Below are positions 14,720 through 26,745 of a DNA stretch of 64,000 bases, one piece after another. This DNA comes from Tetragonia tetragonoides (Eukaryota > Streptophyta > Magnoliopsida > Caryophyllales > Aizoaceae), in assembly GCA_038025085.1 (NCBI GenBank), contig CM076144.1, forward strand, positions 36,366,501-36,430,500. The letters are read 5' to 3'. Made by a program: the position numbers and the translations under genes. The number at the start of each line of letters is the position of its first letter. Position 1 is the stretch's first letter. The notes beneath the pieces were generated by a model. That model made no database searches and was not told the origin of the DNA. It was given only the letters and a program-made list of their open reading frames with translations.

Positions 14720-15531
14720 ACTCATTTTCTCAGGTTCTTGGTACCAATCTTACAAATTTTCGTTGGTGATAGGGATTTTTAAGTCCACTTTTGAGTAGGT
14801 CTGTCATATTTTAGTTCTCATGTACATTTCTTCCATCTCAAGTTAGCAGTTCCAAGTCTTATGCATTTTGCCTAGCTTTGTGTCAATATGGTCATTCTTT
14901 GTTAGTAGTAGTTATCAGGTGTTGCTCTTTTGTCCTCTTAGTTAGTGCCGGAAATGACATTGATTAATTGACCTTTTATTGGATGATTTCGAAATCTAAG
15001 GTTGATTTATAATTAATAATTTTAAAGAAGTGTTGTTGTTGGCCTTTTAGGATTCATGTTTGAGCTGCATTCCCCAGACCCCGCTCTGACGGGATACTTA
15101 CTAGGTGGTTGTTGTTGTTGTTTGAGCTGCATTGTTGTCCCAACAGGGCTGTTGAATGCTCTCTTGTTGAATTCCATTTCTTTGGTATACTGAAACTGGA
15201 GTTATTGGAAACTTTTGTCCTTTTTCTGAAAGAATTATGGGAAATAGTGTGATGAAAATGATCTCATCTCTTTTGAAATAGAAAATAAATCTTGTACAAT
15301 CATTCTACATTATAACTTTTTTTTTGTGTCTAACTCTCCTCTTCCCTTTTTCACTCTACCACAAATACCTCCCTGAAATCCCAAGTAGCAAGGGTAATTT
15401 TGTCACTCCTCTCATATAAAAAAAGGTTGTAATGTACAACCATTATACAAGTATCATTGTCCGAAATGAAATTGGATGTCAATTGTTAGTTGTACTAAAA
15501 AGCAATGACAATTGTTAACTCATGTATTGTA
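14720..15531. other. Intergenic sequence with a SINE relic
   Basis: Apart from the TTG-tailed relic at 15066-15123 I see no gene or structured element. 15360-15480 is repeat-like, but I cannot assign it. Confidence 0.4.
15066..15123 (+). repeat. 3' remnant of a TTG-tailed plant SINE
   Basis: The phrase CCCCAGACCCCGCTCTGACG, then a GGTGG segment and (GTT)n, matches the 3' end of TS-type plant SINEs as I know them. The tRNA-like head is missing, so this is a 5'-truncated relic. Confidence 0.5.
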
Positions 15532-15847
15532 CAAAAACTTGTGTGGACTTAGTCCATGGTGGACCAATATTTGGAGTCACCCCCTACTTCACATGGAGCC
15601 ATCCCCTTCTAAAAGTGGAGTCACCCCTACTTTACCTAGAGTCACCCCTCAAATTTATACTTGGCACCACCCTTATTTCACTTGGAGCCACCCCCTTCTT
15701 TACCTGGAGCCACCCCTTAAATTTACTCAAAATTACTTTACCTGGAGCCACTCCCGTACTTTACCTGGAGCCACCCCCTACTTTACCTGGAGCCACCCCT
15801 CAAAATTACTTGGTTTACGGTGGACTAAGTCCACACAAGACATGCTG
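15532..15847. mobile_element. TIR element with internal GGAGCCACCCC minisatellite
   Basis: The inverted arms CTTGTGTGGACTTAGTCCA (15538-15556) and its complement (about 15822-15840) bracket about ten degenerate units of TTTACCTGGAGCCACCCCCT. The 11-bp flank CATGTATTGTA is repeated at 15521-15531 and 15848-15858, consistent with a Mutator-like target duplication. The outermost 6-8 bp of the two ends do not pair, so the exact ends are uncertain. The Pro/Thr-rich frames across the minisatellite are not genes. Confidence 0.65.
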
Positions 15848-15858
15848 CATGTATTGTA

Positions 15859-18706
15859 TGATAATGCTTATTTTAAGTAACTATATGAATATATCCTGTC
15901 ATCAATGGAGTATCTTATAATCCTGTTGATGGTATAATTTGTCTTTTAAAAAGTTTGATTAGCCTCTAAAACAATGATGTTCTACAACGTGTTGCTACAG
16001 TCGAATTTATTTTCTTTACATCATTCCTTAGCTTCAGCTGTTGCTAGACTTGTTACTGTTGACAAAATTTCTAAGTAAATCATTGCTTAGTTTTGTACTA
16101 GCTACTTGTAATTATTTTCACCAGTGATTTAAGATGGAGTAATAATGAGTAAAAGATGGATTGAGGCATTCGAGTGGTTGAAGTCATCAATTATATACTA
16201 GTATTGCTAAGGGTGGTAAAACACATTGTTCCCTCTAAAAGGAAATCTCATAGAAAAAAGTGAGTTTTCATTTTCTGATGGTTACTTGACAGTATGATCC
16301 CATTCAATATATAGCCAACTTCTCATTCTCCTCATCATTTTACAATATTTGTACTCATTAGACACACCTTCGAAGACTAACACAAAAACTCATATGATGA
16401 ATTTTCATCTGCCAATATTTGTCAAGATAGTTCCAAGATTCTAACTTCAAAATAGGTGGCCGGCTTCATAATCATGCAGAACAAGTAATTTTACATCCTA
16501 GTTTATCTTCCAATCAAATGAAACCTAATTTCAATCCAAGCCATATTTTTAAACAATCGAAATCGTAACATAGAGTGTGTTTTTGAACTAAATTAAATTC
16601 TACTGAATCGAATTGAGCTGAACAAATAACCAACTATAAATGAAAAAGAACACATTCATAGAAATGGATTATCAAATACCAAATAAAACAAGGTGTGAAG
16701 CTTGTTTTAAACCAAATAAATAAGGTGTGAAGCTTGTTTTAAACCAAATAAAACACTAGTTTTTGGGGCTTTGACAATAAATCTTACTTTTGGGGATTAC
16801 CCCACCAAGCAATTAGACAATAAAACAAAACAGTGAAAAGGTGAAGAATCAAAATGGGGCATTCACCTTTCTTTTTTGGTAGAGGGAGGTAGAAAAGTAG
16901 AGGGGAGTTGAATTGAATTAAGAAGGGCAGTATAATTTTAGAAGCACAAGAAGGGGGTTGTAATTGCTCAAGGACACATATTTCCTGTCGGCAAGAGGGT
17001 TCAGTAAGCTGACTGCTTACCAACTAAAGCCTTCTTTTTTCATGCAAATTTATACTTTCTCTCTCTCTCTCTTCTCTCTCTCTCCCTAAGTTTAGGCATC
17101 AATTACATCAACATTTTTTAGGTTTAAAGAGAAAGAAGAGGATATAATGATTAGTATAAGGACGACACACACTACACTTATCTCTCTTTCTACAAGAATA
17201 TTTGCCTCTCCCAATGCAATGCTCTACTATGCTATGATACTACCTTATCATTATGCAACCCTTTTTTTTTCCTCTCCCTCTAACTTTTGTCTCTCTCTTC
17301 ATTGTTGTTCATTGATTCTCTTCTAAGTTTAGTTGTTTATCTAAAATAAACAAAAACTCATTTGAGTCGGCTTCAACGTGAGACACCTCAAACACGTATG
17401 ACGTGATATTACATTATGTTTGGATATAAAGGTGACCTCATATTGAGATGATCTCGTAAGGAATGCATTACACCAAAATAGGGCTCCCTTATGAACTCGT
17501 ATGCATTTCAAATGTTAAAATTTATGAAAGGTGGGGACTGTTGTAAGTTTTTGATGTTGAGTAATTACCTATGGGCCTTTTAAGTGGTCCTTATTGACAA
17601 AGAAGTAGACCAGCACATTTTTCAGTACTTCCTCAATTGATAAGGATCTTGTGCTTCAACTTTCAATTGTAAATTTTGTCTTTGTAAATTTAGTATACAT
17701 CATGTGTCTTATTTATAACCTGTATAGCTTCAATTCAGGACTGTATTTGATGGCTGACAACTGATATATTTGTGGCCCGAAGTTGTCTTACATAGAAATT
17801 CAATGTGACAACCAGCATAACGACATTCATCCATTGCAGTAAAAAAAGATTGATATTGTAAATTTTGGAGAAAACACAGTAAAATATTTTCCATTCACTA
17901 CTTACCACTTGACTCTTGAGCCATATAAGTTATTAGTACATATTAGTACGTATTATGAATCATTAGGAAAGTATCGTCTTAACTTGTAACTTCAGAGAAT
18001 TCTGTAATGTTATGATCGTCACAAGTGTAAGATTAATCTGTTTAGTTCTTTCTGAATAAGATTTTTTGTACTACTAATATTTTGTTAGATAATTTGTATG
18101 TAGTGCAATCAATCGCGGTTGATGTTCATAATTATTCCATGTACTTTGGTTTGATATAATGCCATATCTAGTGCATTCATTTGAGGGCAAATTCAACCCT
18201 AACCTAATAATGTGGAAAAAATTATGGTGAGACAAATTGAGAATAATTCAGTCATTGATGGAATAGAGTTTGGCATCTTATTCTAATAGTACCTTTTAGC
18301 TATCAGTATCAAACTAATATCCCCAATTCAACTCGGTGGTTTCAAGAACCCTCTTAATTGGAGCTCTATTAATAATTTTTCTGAATAACACAGGACAAAA
18401 GAAAAAGAACCTTTGCCACAAGAAATCGTCATTCCTTATAAAATGGGTCATTTCATGAAAAAGATCTGACGACCAAAATTGAAAATACAGCATCCATTGT
18501 GGCCTTGTGGCCGGGTGCTCTTACAATAAATGTACAAACAAATTAAGAAGTGTTCTTATTATGTTTGGAGTATGAATTTCTATATGTTCAATTTGTTGAA
18601 TCATGAGGCTTGTTATAACTCATAACCTACTTTTGTCCTTTGTGTATTATCTCAAACTTTGTGCCTAAATATAATTTGAATGAAAATACAAATTATAATA
18701 GTTGGT
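15859..18706. other. Intergenic sequence, no supported gene
   Basis: Contains a two-copy 32-bp tandem repeat starting AAGGTGTGAAGC at 16690 and 16722, and a CT-rich tract at about 17056-17095. A comparatively GC-richer patch at 16850-17030 resembles a leader or non-coding transcript, but no splice-supported coding sequence was found. Confidence 0.4.
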
Positions 18707-19345
18707 CTACCATGCGTTCTCTCTCAAAAGCCCTTAACCCCTTTCTCTTTGACTCATCTTGGAGCTTTCGTCGACTTTTTTTTGCTGGTGGTCCGTTGTT
18801 GTTTCTTTGCTTTTGATTTATTTTCTAATTTGTTTTTTTTTATGGTTAGTTATAAACTATCTAAGCACCAAAAAAAAGTCATAAACTCTTCTTTGGTGAG
18901 AGATTGTGGAGTTTTCCGTGTTCGTCGAATGGCAATAAAATTTGTGTTTTTTGGGTTCGGTTTGATGAATCAAGATACAAGTTCAATCTACTATGCCAAG
19001 AAAATTTGTTCTTCCAAATAGAAGCAGCACGTTTCGGGCTTAACTGTGATCGTATGGAAAATACGGTGACCTCCTATTTACTTTACATCATATTGTTTAC
19101 TATATCAGGGCAACCGATAATTGACTGTGAATTATCGACAAAGCCGATCAAGACGCCAATTTCTAGCAGTGATGTTTGGATTGGTAGTCACTTATCGATG
19201 CAGCTGATCAAGACATCGATTTCAATCAGTGATGGTGGGAATCATATTCATCTTGTTATGTTAGATTTATACTTGGTTAATTATGTTAGATATATATTTA
19301 TTTAGAGATATTCATCGTTGTAGATACCAAATGACTTTTTATGAA
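18707..19345 (+). mobile_element. Diverged copy of a polyA-type retroposon family (copy 1)
   Basis: This segment is homologous, in opposite orientation, to 42297-42991. Both begin with CT-rich sequence and a GACTCATCTTGG phrase. Both continue through GGTGAGAGATTGTGGAGTT and a conserved central part whose translation contains SDVWIGSHLS. Both end near ATGACTTTTTATGAAT. This copy has lost a clear A-tail and target duplication and is frame-disrupted, so it looks older. Non-LTR retrotransposition is inferred from the better copy. Confidence 0.65.
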
Positions 19346-20706
19346 TAAATCAATTGAAATAATTACGAGTATTATTTTTTTGTGAACTACTCTACTATAG
19401 CAAGTAGTATTTCCTAGAATCGATTCATTTTACCTTTAATTCCCGTTTTCTTAGAGAAATGTCATTTTTATTTTAAAATTATCACATAAACTCATATAAA
19501 ACGGTTTTATAGTAAGACCACTATTACTCTTTTTTTGCACGAATTTTCTTTATTTATAGTATTATTTCTATTGTAGTAGAATTCTACGAGTTTATCCTTG
19601 ATCATAGTTGGTGGGCTCCGATTGTAGACAGTATGATTGTTGTATTGTCGATTTGTAATTTTGTGAAGAGTTAAGACTTAAGAGGACTAGCTATCACTTC
19701 ACTACCTAGTCTATCTTTAACTACATATATTTACCTTTTTTTGACAAGTAGCACACCCACTTTCCATTGCTTCAAAAAGAAGTTGTAAGCAATACCAAAT
19801 ACATACATAATCGAAATTAAAGAGTCTCTTCTTCTTTTTTGTCAATCATAATTGATTATATTGGCTAGTTATTGTCAAATGTCTCCATCTGTTAAGCAAC
19901 CCTGATTTCCTTGGTAATTAAATAAAAGATCTTCATGCCGCCACTCACATAAGTGCCCATTGAATTGAAATAATTGTAGTTTAGACCCACACTATATGTA
20001 GTATTAGATTAGGTACAAAGCACAATCCTTAAAGTATCTTATATAGGAATGTGGTTCAATAGTAGAGGGTATGTAGGTATAATATACAATTACTAGTAGT
20101 ACTTTTAATATTTATTAATATTTTATAGCTAATGGACCACCTACTTAGTCCTTTGACTTATACTTAAATTAAAAACATAGAGCAACTTAGTAAATTTTAT
20201 TTCTTTGTAAAAGAGTAGCTGCTTTTTATGTTTTCAACTGTTCTCTCACATGGAGTATACATATATTGTGTTTCCTTTCTATCAACACTCAAAAGGACTG
20301 CCAAAACTTTTCTCTAATGAAGAACATTTCTATCAGGACTCATAATAAACGATCACTATATTTTCAAACAACGACCCTATTTTTCTGTAAATTAATCTCA
20401 CACAAAACTCGCTATTCAGTTATGCCCCCTAGAAATATGCCTATATCCAAACCTAGATTGTTTGATTTGTCTAAAAGTAGCCCAAGCCCATCCAAAAAAA
20501 AAAAAACAAAAGGAAAAAGAGCTTAAATTGCATTTGGATACCACAATGATTCGATCATATGGCAAGGTCGTATATAACAATCAAGTGGTTGTTAACCAAC
20601 TTAATCAAAGCCAATCCAATCAGACCGTTATCTTGACAGCCATCGATGGCACCAAACCCTTTTAATTACTCGCCAAAAACATTTGTAAAACCCAATTGTC
20701 GATTAA

Positions 20707-20764
20707 CACGTGGGAATTCTGGTATTTTCAAGTGCTCACGTGCTCCTACAGGGTCTCTCACGTG
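20707..20764. promoter_or_regulatory. Cluster of three CACGTG G-boxes
   Basis: Perfect CACGTG palindromes lie at 20707-20712, 20737-20742 and 20759-20764, with a CACGCG shortly after. G-boxes bind plant bZIP and bHLH factors, and clusters often mark stress- or light-responsive promoters. No gene starts within about 3.7 kb downstream on the + strand, so a regulatory role is only inferred. Confidence 0.35.
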
Positions 20765-20845
20765 CATAGCTAGCTGCCTCACGCGACAACACTCCTAACA
20801 AAAGTTTAGTGGGAGTTGTTTTGCTGTCTCCCTCTTTGTATCTCA

Positions 20846-20922
20846 TAATAATAATAATCATTAAAAATATTTTTATAATAATAATAATCATTAAAGATAT
20901 TTTTATAATAATAATAATAATG
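20846..20922. repeat. Short tandem repeat of an ATAATAATCATTAAA unit
   Basis: Two adjacent copies of an AATAATCATTAAARATATTTTTAT-like unit (about 33 bp) are flanked by (ATA)n. Confidence 0.85.
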
Positions 20923-22353
20923 TTTGTGTATTCGTTAAATAATTAGTACTTACACTGGTAATTAATTAGGTTTTTAGTTGGAACTTGATTTTCACAAACA
21001 GGAAAACACATCATTGCTACTACCATCCTCTCAATATAATTGGCTATTATTATCACCGTAAATTAAATCATCATACCTTTTTTTGTCCATTATTCAAAGA
21101 TATACAGTACATTATTATGCTTTATTAATTTTAATATAAAATCCCCTCCAAAAAAAATATGTTATAAAATACTACTGTTGTAGCACACTTTTAGATACAG
21201 AGTTGTGGACTTTGTGGTAGAATTTGGTCCATATAAGATGTATTATGTAATATGTAAGGACCATATGAGTGCACAAATAATACTATTATTAATCATCAAA
21301 AACTGTAAACATCATTAGGCGTAAGGTTGAAAAATCAGGAAGTTGCCTTTTTTGCCGGAATTGTAGGGTAAGCTAGCCGTATCCTTCATCAGGAAAAATA
21401 TGAGATTAAAAAAAAATAATAATAAATTGTTGAACATGGAACTAATTGTTTGATTAAAACGTAAATGTGTATAATTATGCGCAAGTATAATAATATTTTG
21501 GTGGAACAATTATTTAATTTTAGAACTCCATAATTAAGTAAACGGTCTACTTGCCATGTATGATACCAGAAAACGAGGGTACGATTCTACTTAATTATAT
21601 GTGGCCCAGAAGCTCATTTTTTGATTATTTTGTGTCGAGACATACATTTTAATCTTATGGTTTAATTAATCTTTCGAGATTAGATAGAGGATTCTACTTT
21701 TATTTTTTATTTTGGTGCTATCAATATTATGGAGTAGATTTTTTATGAAGACCTAAGACTTCACAAATACGTAGAAGGGATGTGGAATGATTTTAGACTT
21801 CATAAATCTAGTTGTTTAAAATGGTATAATCTTCTCTCAAGGCGATTGATGTCTCTAGAAGTATCATAAGCATCACCAATAATTGAAGTTGAAACAGCTC
21901 CAGTTGATATTGATATATACCATTTTCTATACTTATTGAAAATTCTTAATACTGGTTAGGTTACCACTACTTACACTTCATTAGTGGTGTTTAATCAGTA
22001 CCAATATAATAAGACAAATAAATAGGAAACCCACCTTATCTTTTATCAATTTGCATGACATTTATCTATATACTTTGTTATCGATCTCTAATAATGTGTC
22101 CACTTCCCAATAGCTTTAATTTGGTCGAAAATAAACAATAGTATCAGTACAATATACACGTCGTCATTCCTGATATACACGATGAGTGACCAAAAGAATG
22201 CAGAGAGTGGGACGACCTTGACCTCCACAATCGAAGACTACTCGTAACTAAAATATCCAATTCCTTGTCTTGGAGAGCAACGTAATAACTAATAACGCCC
22301 TAAATCTGTAAACATTCTTTCGTACATGTGCTGTATTTGGTTACACACTTATT

Positions 22354-22607
22354 AGCCCTATTCTCTTCAACGGAATGGTGCGGGATGGTTAGGAACAGAG
22401 CAGAACGAAATGGTGTGGGACGGTTAGGAACGGAGCGAATTAGAACTGAACGCAAAGGAACGGCGCGACGCGGATAATTAAAAAAAACAGTGAGACAAAA
22501 TAAAGTACAGAATGCGGAATGAAACAGCGCCGAACGGAACGAAGCAGATTGGAACGGAATGGAACAGAACGGAACGCAACATAAAAAAGACAAAAAGAAT
22601 AGAGCCT
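22354..22607. mobile_element. Probable MITE made of degenerate GGAACGGA repeats
   Basis: The ends AGCCCTATTCTCTT and AAGAATAGAGCCT form an imperfect inverted repeat. The interior holds many degenerate GGAACGGA, GGAACAGA and GGGACGGT units, giving an unusually purine-biased, GC-rich island. Flanks TTACACACTTATT and TTACACTATT are similar, but I cannot settle a target-duplication length. No coding capacity. Confidence 0.5.
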
Positions 22608-23751
22608 TACACTATTGACTACGAGTATACTACTTGGAGTACATTATTAACATTGTTTGTGTTCCATAACAACTAACAAGTAAAAAAAACACAAAAATTT
22701 ATATTAGACGGCCTTATGTATGAGGCCTGATATCTGTGAAATACCACCGTATATAGAAAATTTAGACAAAAAAATGATACGAGTACATCAATTTTTTTAT
22801 TTTTTTTTGGTGCAAATACGAGTACATCATTAATAAAGCCACCTTCTTTCAAAAAAAAATAATAATTAATGAAGCCACCTTGGCCTTATAACAGAGTTTG
22901 TTTTGAATGAAGAAGAAGGAAGTGGAACTGATCCAGAATGACTGATCCAGCCCAAAACAGCTCCACACTTCTGACGAGGTCATGGGCCAGGTATTTATAA
23001 ATGTACAATTTTTGGGCAAGCTCGTTTTTGACCTAAAGGGAACAATGGTCTTGGCACGCGTTTTGACGTTTTATGGGCTTTCACCAAATCAGCCCAGATC
23101 TGTAGATGCACTTTAGCTACTAGCTTCTTTTTTTTCGTGTGTGCGCTGACCCGTCTAGGATTTTCTAAACTATAGTTTATGGGTGTGTTCTTTATTCTAT
23201 TTATTGAATCTTACCCAATCAAAGAAATTAGTGGAAGGTCCTTACCATCTGTGTCAAAACCTTACAAATGAGATTTAGTATTACTGACACGACCTTACCC
23301 AATTATTAAAAATCACTGGCAAACCTTACTTAACAGGTGGAGTCCTTAGAAAAAAACACATTCTTTTTCACAAAATAACCCTACTGAATCAGTGGGATCA
23401 GCGATATGATCCTATTAAATCAGTGAAAATTACTGGCAATATTTAACCTAATCAGTGAAAATAGTGCAAAACTTTACCCAAATCAATAAGAATTGGTGTA
23501 ATTCAGTTAAAAAGGACACATCCCGTAAATACTACGAGTATTAAACATCCAAAAATAATTATATTTGCATTTGATATGTATATGCCCCTCCAAATCCCGT
23601 CAAAGGTGGGATTTACATTCGGTTATGGTTGTTGTTATTAGGCCACTAGTGACTACTGATTAGTGACTCCACCCTGTTCGGTGTTTGTCTACTAATGATA
23701 ATAATTTTGTAAATAATTGTACCTAAAATCAAAGAGGATCGGATATGTATA
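22608..23751. other. Intergenic sequence, nothing supported
   Basis: AT-rich. Around 23210-23500 a loose repetition of AATCAGTG, CCTTAC and ACTGGCAA phrases suggests a decayed minisatellite or element interior. No frame or RNA gene was recognised. Confidence 0.4.
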
Positions 23752-23759
23752 AAGTGCGA

Positions 23760-23951
23760 GCAGAGGTACCAACAAGCACTTAGATGAGTTGGTGAGAGAC
23801 TCTTTTAGTTTAACCAAAGATCTCGGGTTTGAGACGCTGTGAATGCAACAGTGTTAAATACTTGTTGGGAGAGCTTTTGTCGTCCTTGTGGTCCCACCCG
23901 ACTCGGTCCGGATTCAACCGGACAGTCCAGACCCAAAAAAAAAAAAAAAAG
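23760..23951 (+). mobile_element. tRNA-derived SINE with poly(A) tail
   Basis: About 190 bp with a box A-like TAGATGAGTTGGTGAGAGAC and box B-like GGGTTTGAGACGC, spaced as in a tRNA head. An unrelated GC-rich body follows, ending in poly(A) at 23936-23950. AAGTGCGA is repeated immediately outside (23752-23759 and 23952-23959), a short target duplication. Confidence 0.75.
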
Positions 23952-24083
23952 AAGTGCGACTGCCAGTATACCAAAACACAACCTCTTATCAACAAAGTAA
24001 CAAAGAATCACCTTCGGAGAAATTTCCAGTGAATTCTCCTGGCCTTCATATAAATTAATTAATTCATTCAAGTGAGAAACTAA

Positions 24084-24376
24084 GGGTCAGTTTGGCCTAC
24101 CTTCTACTAACTTCTCCTTCTCCTCCCAAATTTGTTCTTGCTCACCCCCTTTTATCCACTCCCCCCTCCATTTTCAACTTTTAAGAAGTTGAAATAAAGC
24201 TACAATTGGACTAGAAGGAGAAGTTACAAATTATAGCTTCTCCTTCTCCTTCCACTTCTAGCATTATTTTAACTTCTTAGAAGTTGGAAATGGAGGGAGA
24301 GTGGATAAAAAGGGAGTGAACAAGAACAAATTTGGGAGGAGAAGTTGAATTTGTGGAAGCTAGGCCAAACGGGCCC
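24084..24376. mobile_element. Tourist-like (PIF/Harbinger) foldback MITE
   Basis: 293 bp that begins GGGTCAGTTTGGCCTA and ends with the inverted TAGGCCAAACGGGCCC. The target duplication is TAA (24081-24083 and 24377-24379). The two arms pair over most of their length, as long near-palindromic CT-rich and GA-rich tracts, so the transcript would fold into a long hairpin. The TWA duplication and GGGYC-type TIR fit PIF/Harbinger. Confidence 0.8.
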
Positions 24377-24539
24377 TAAATGACCACCAAATTAAATTAT
24401 GAGATCAAACTCGATATCTAAATCTGATGCACTCTTATCTCAATCTTTCTCTCTCCAACCTGCATAAAGAAGCATCCAAATTAAAATATCATCATCAGAT
24501 ATTTCCATTATTAATTCATATAGTCGCACCTGATGTACG

Positions 24540-24834
24540 ATGCACCCTCATGCAGCCAATCAAACGACCCGGCCCGAGGGATTATTAGATGGGCCGGGCT
24601 GGATGGTGGCTCCACCAGGTGGTGGTCATGGTAGACAGTTGGCAAAGCTGTTGCTAAACGTAACGGTTCAAGGAAGCTTGGGATCGGTTCATATGGTTAT
24701 GTCGGGGGAGAACAGGGTTCGAGACTTGATAAAGGCGGCTTTAGAGGTTTATGAAAGAGAAAAGAGAAGACCGTTATTGTTGATGAATGATGTCAACTGT
24801 TTTGAGCTACATTACTCACCATTTAACCTCGAAT
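24540..24834 (+). CDS. First exon of a DUF7054 (At4g22758-like) gene, apparently incomplete
   Basis: An ATG-initiated exon of about 98 codons ends in phase 1 at the donor GTAAGT (24835). From about residue 34 the translation matches the beginning of the ubiquitin-fold DUF7054 domain: LLLNVTVQGSLGSVHMVMS, then a DLIKAALEVY helix, a KRRPLL turn and FELHYSPFNLE at the exon end. Family members continue in a second exon encoding the remaining strand and an FFLC-like end. I do not find that exon before the viral insertion at 26.76 kb. The gene may have a very long intron, or it may be truncated. The N-terminal start is uncertain because CATGCAG at 24550 could act as an acceptor. The family's function is not known to me. 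Confidence 0.55.
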
Positions 24835-25660
24835 GTAAGTCCTCTATGTTGCTCTGCTTCTATTGTTTTACTTGGTGGTAATTTTTTTGGTTGTCAAAAT
24901 AAAATCGTAAGGATAAAATAGAATAAGAGTTGAAATTCTGAGTTTTTATACAACGAAATGCTTTCACATCTAGCATTTTAATGAATTGAAATCCACTAAA
25001 TATAGGGAATAGGAAAAAGGGAGAGAAATTTGAAATGTCAAGGTCGATATAATCTGAAATTCTCAAAATTTAAGATTTTATAAAAAGTCAACAATTGAAT
25101 CATTACCAAATTTACATTAATTTTAGGCATTGAATAACAAATTCACTTCAACTTAATCTCTTCAAATTCAAGTAGTCTATCTAAATACCTCATAAGGTTA
25201 TTTGACGTACAACAATTTAATTGGAATTTCCCAAACGTTTTACTTGATACAAAATGGGGTAAGTATTTAATTACCTAGTATCTCTGCGATAAGTGAAAGT
25301 GTGAAATTTAGTTCAAAAATATATACTTTTAGGGTCAACCAAATAAGCTCTAACACTTCTCACAAGTTTTAGTATGTAGTACAACTTTTCGTGATGAATT
25401 AAAGAAGTACTTTATAGTGTCTTGGTTGTTGACTCTTTGATTTTGTAGTTGAATATTGTTAAATAAAACGAAACTGTGATTTCAACAAAATGGAATGAAT
25501 AATAACTAGCAAAAGCATTACCATTTCCACTTAATGGTATAATTTTTATTTGTTTTTGATAAGGCTGAATGGTATAATTTGTATAGTGCATAAATGGCTA
25601 TTTGTCTAATTTTGTATAGTGCATAAATGTTAAAAAGAGTTTCTAGGCTGTCCTCAGGCA
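24835..25660. other. Intron-like or intergenic AT-rich sequence
   Basis: Begins with a good 5' splice site, so at least part may be intron of the DUF7054 gene. No second coding exon, promoter or element could be identified. Confidence 0.4.
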
Positions 25661-26745
25661 ATTATTAATAAACAACTAGATTTCGTGCCCGTGCGATGCA
25701 CGGTTTCTTTTTTATCATTATCATGCATACTCCGTTGTTAGAAGAAATATAATAATTTTTTTAATCATATCAATATGTAAAGTTGAATAATAGGAGTAGC
25801 AAAGATCGAACAATAATAGCAATTATTAATAAACAACTAGATTTCGTGCCCGTGCGATGCACGGTTTCTTGTTTATCATTATCATGCATACTCCGTTGTT
25901 AGAAGAAATATAATAAATTTTTTTAATCATATCAATATGTAAAGTTGAATAATAGGAGTAGCAAAGATCGAACAATAATAAAAAATTTATCAACAAAAAA
26001 AGAAACACATTTAACAAAGAAATTTTATTTTTAGTAAATGTATAATAAAATTTTATTTTTTTTGGATAATAAATATAATACTTATGTTACTTATTTCTAA
26101 TTAAAATAAAATAAAACTATTTTTAATTTTTTTTTAATCATCCATGCATTTATGGCTATTTATTACCTATTCAATGCTTGGTGAGAACTCAATTTTACAT
26201 ATATACTAGATTTCGTGCCCGTGCGATGCACGGGTTCTTGTTTATTATCCTCCGTTATTAGAGTCAATATAATAAAAAAAATTTAACCATATCAATATAT
26301 AAAGTTGAATATTAATAGGAGTAGCAAGGAACAATAATAATTTTATATCAACAAAAAGAAAAACACATTAAACAAATAAATTACATTTCTAGTGAATATA
26401 ATTAATCGCAAGGGTTCTTGTTTATCATCCTCCGTCATTAGAGTCAATATAAAAAAAAAATTAACCATATCAATATATAAAGTTGAATAATAGGAGTAGC
26501 AAGGAACAATAATAATTTTTTATCAACAAAAAAAAAACACATTAAACAAAGAAGTTACATTTTTAGTGAATATATAATTTTTTTTAGGATAATAAATATT
26601 ATACTTATGTTACATACTTTTATTAAAATAAAATCAAACTATTTTTAATTTTTTTTTAATCACCCATGCATTTATGACTATTTATTACCTATTCAATGCT
26701 ACCTTGATGAGAACTCATATATATATATATATATATATATAATTA
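25661..26745. repeat. Nested tandem repeats headed by a CCCGTGCGATGCACGG hairpin
   Basis: A 161-bp unit is nearly perfectly duplicated at 25661-25821 and 25822-25982. Diverged copies start near 26205 and 26410. Headed copies begin CTAGATTTCGTG and then the palindrome (25684-25703, about 25846-25864 and 26214-26233). The copies share TATCAATATRTAAAGTTGAA and AATAGGAGTAGCAA. A longer period of about 530 bp is marked by CTATTTATTACCTATTCAAT at 26155 and 26678. The cluster ends in (AT)n at 26716-26740. Confidence 0.8.

Larger units (their letters stand above)
19346..22353. other. Intergenic sequence; no gene recognised
   Basis: Only short, unrecognised frames occur. It contains the G-box cluster at 20707-20764 and a small tandem repeat at 20846-20922, listed separately. 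The rest is AT-rich with no structure I can support. Confidence 0.4.

Noticed and set aside
15512..15920. Pro/Thr/Trp-rich frames of 122 and 132 codons
   Set aside because: They arise from the minisatellite inside a TIR element and overlap each other in different frames.
16850..17040. Possible microRNA precursor or small gene
   Set aside because: No convincing hairpin with a known microRNA could be recognised, and the 79-codon minus-strand frame lacks family similarity.
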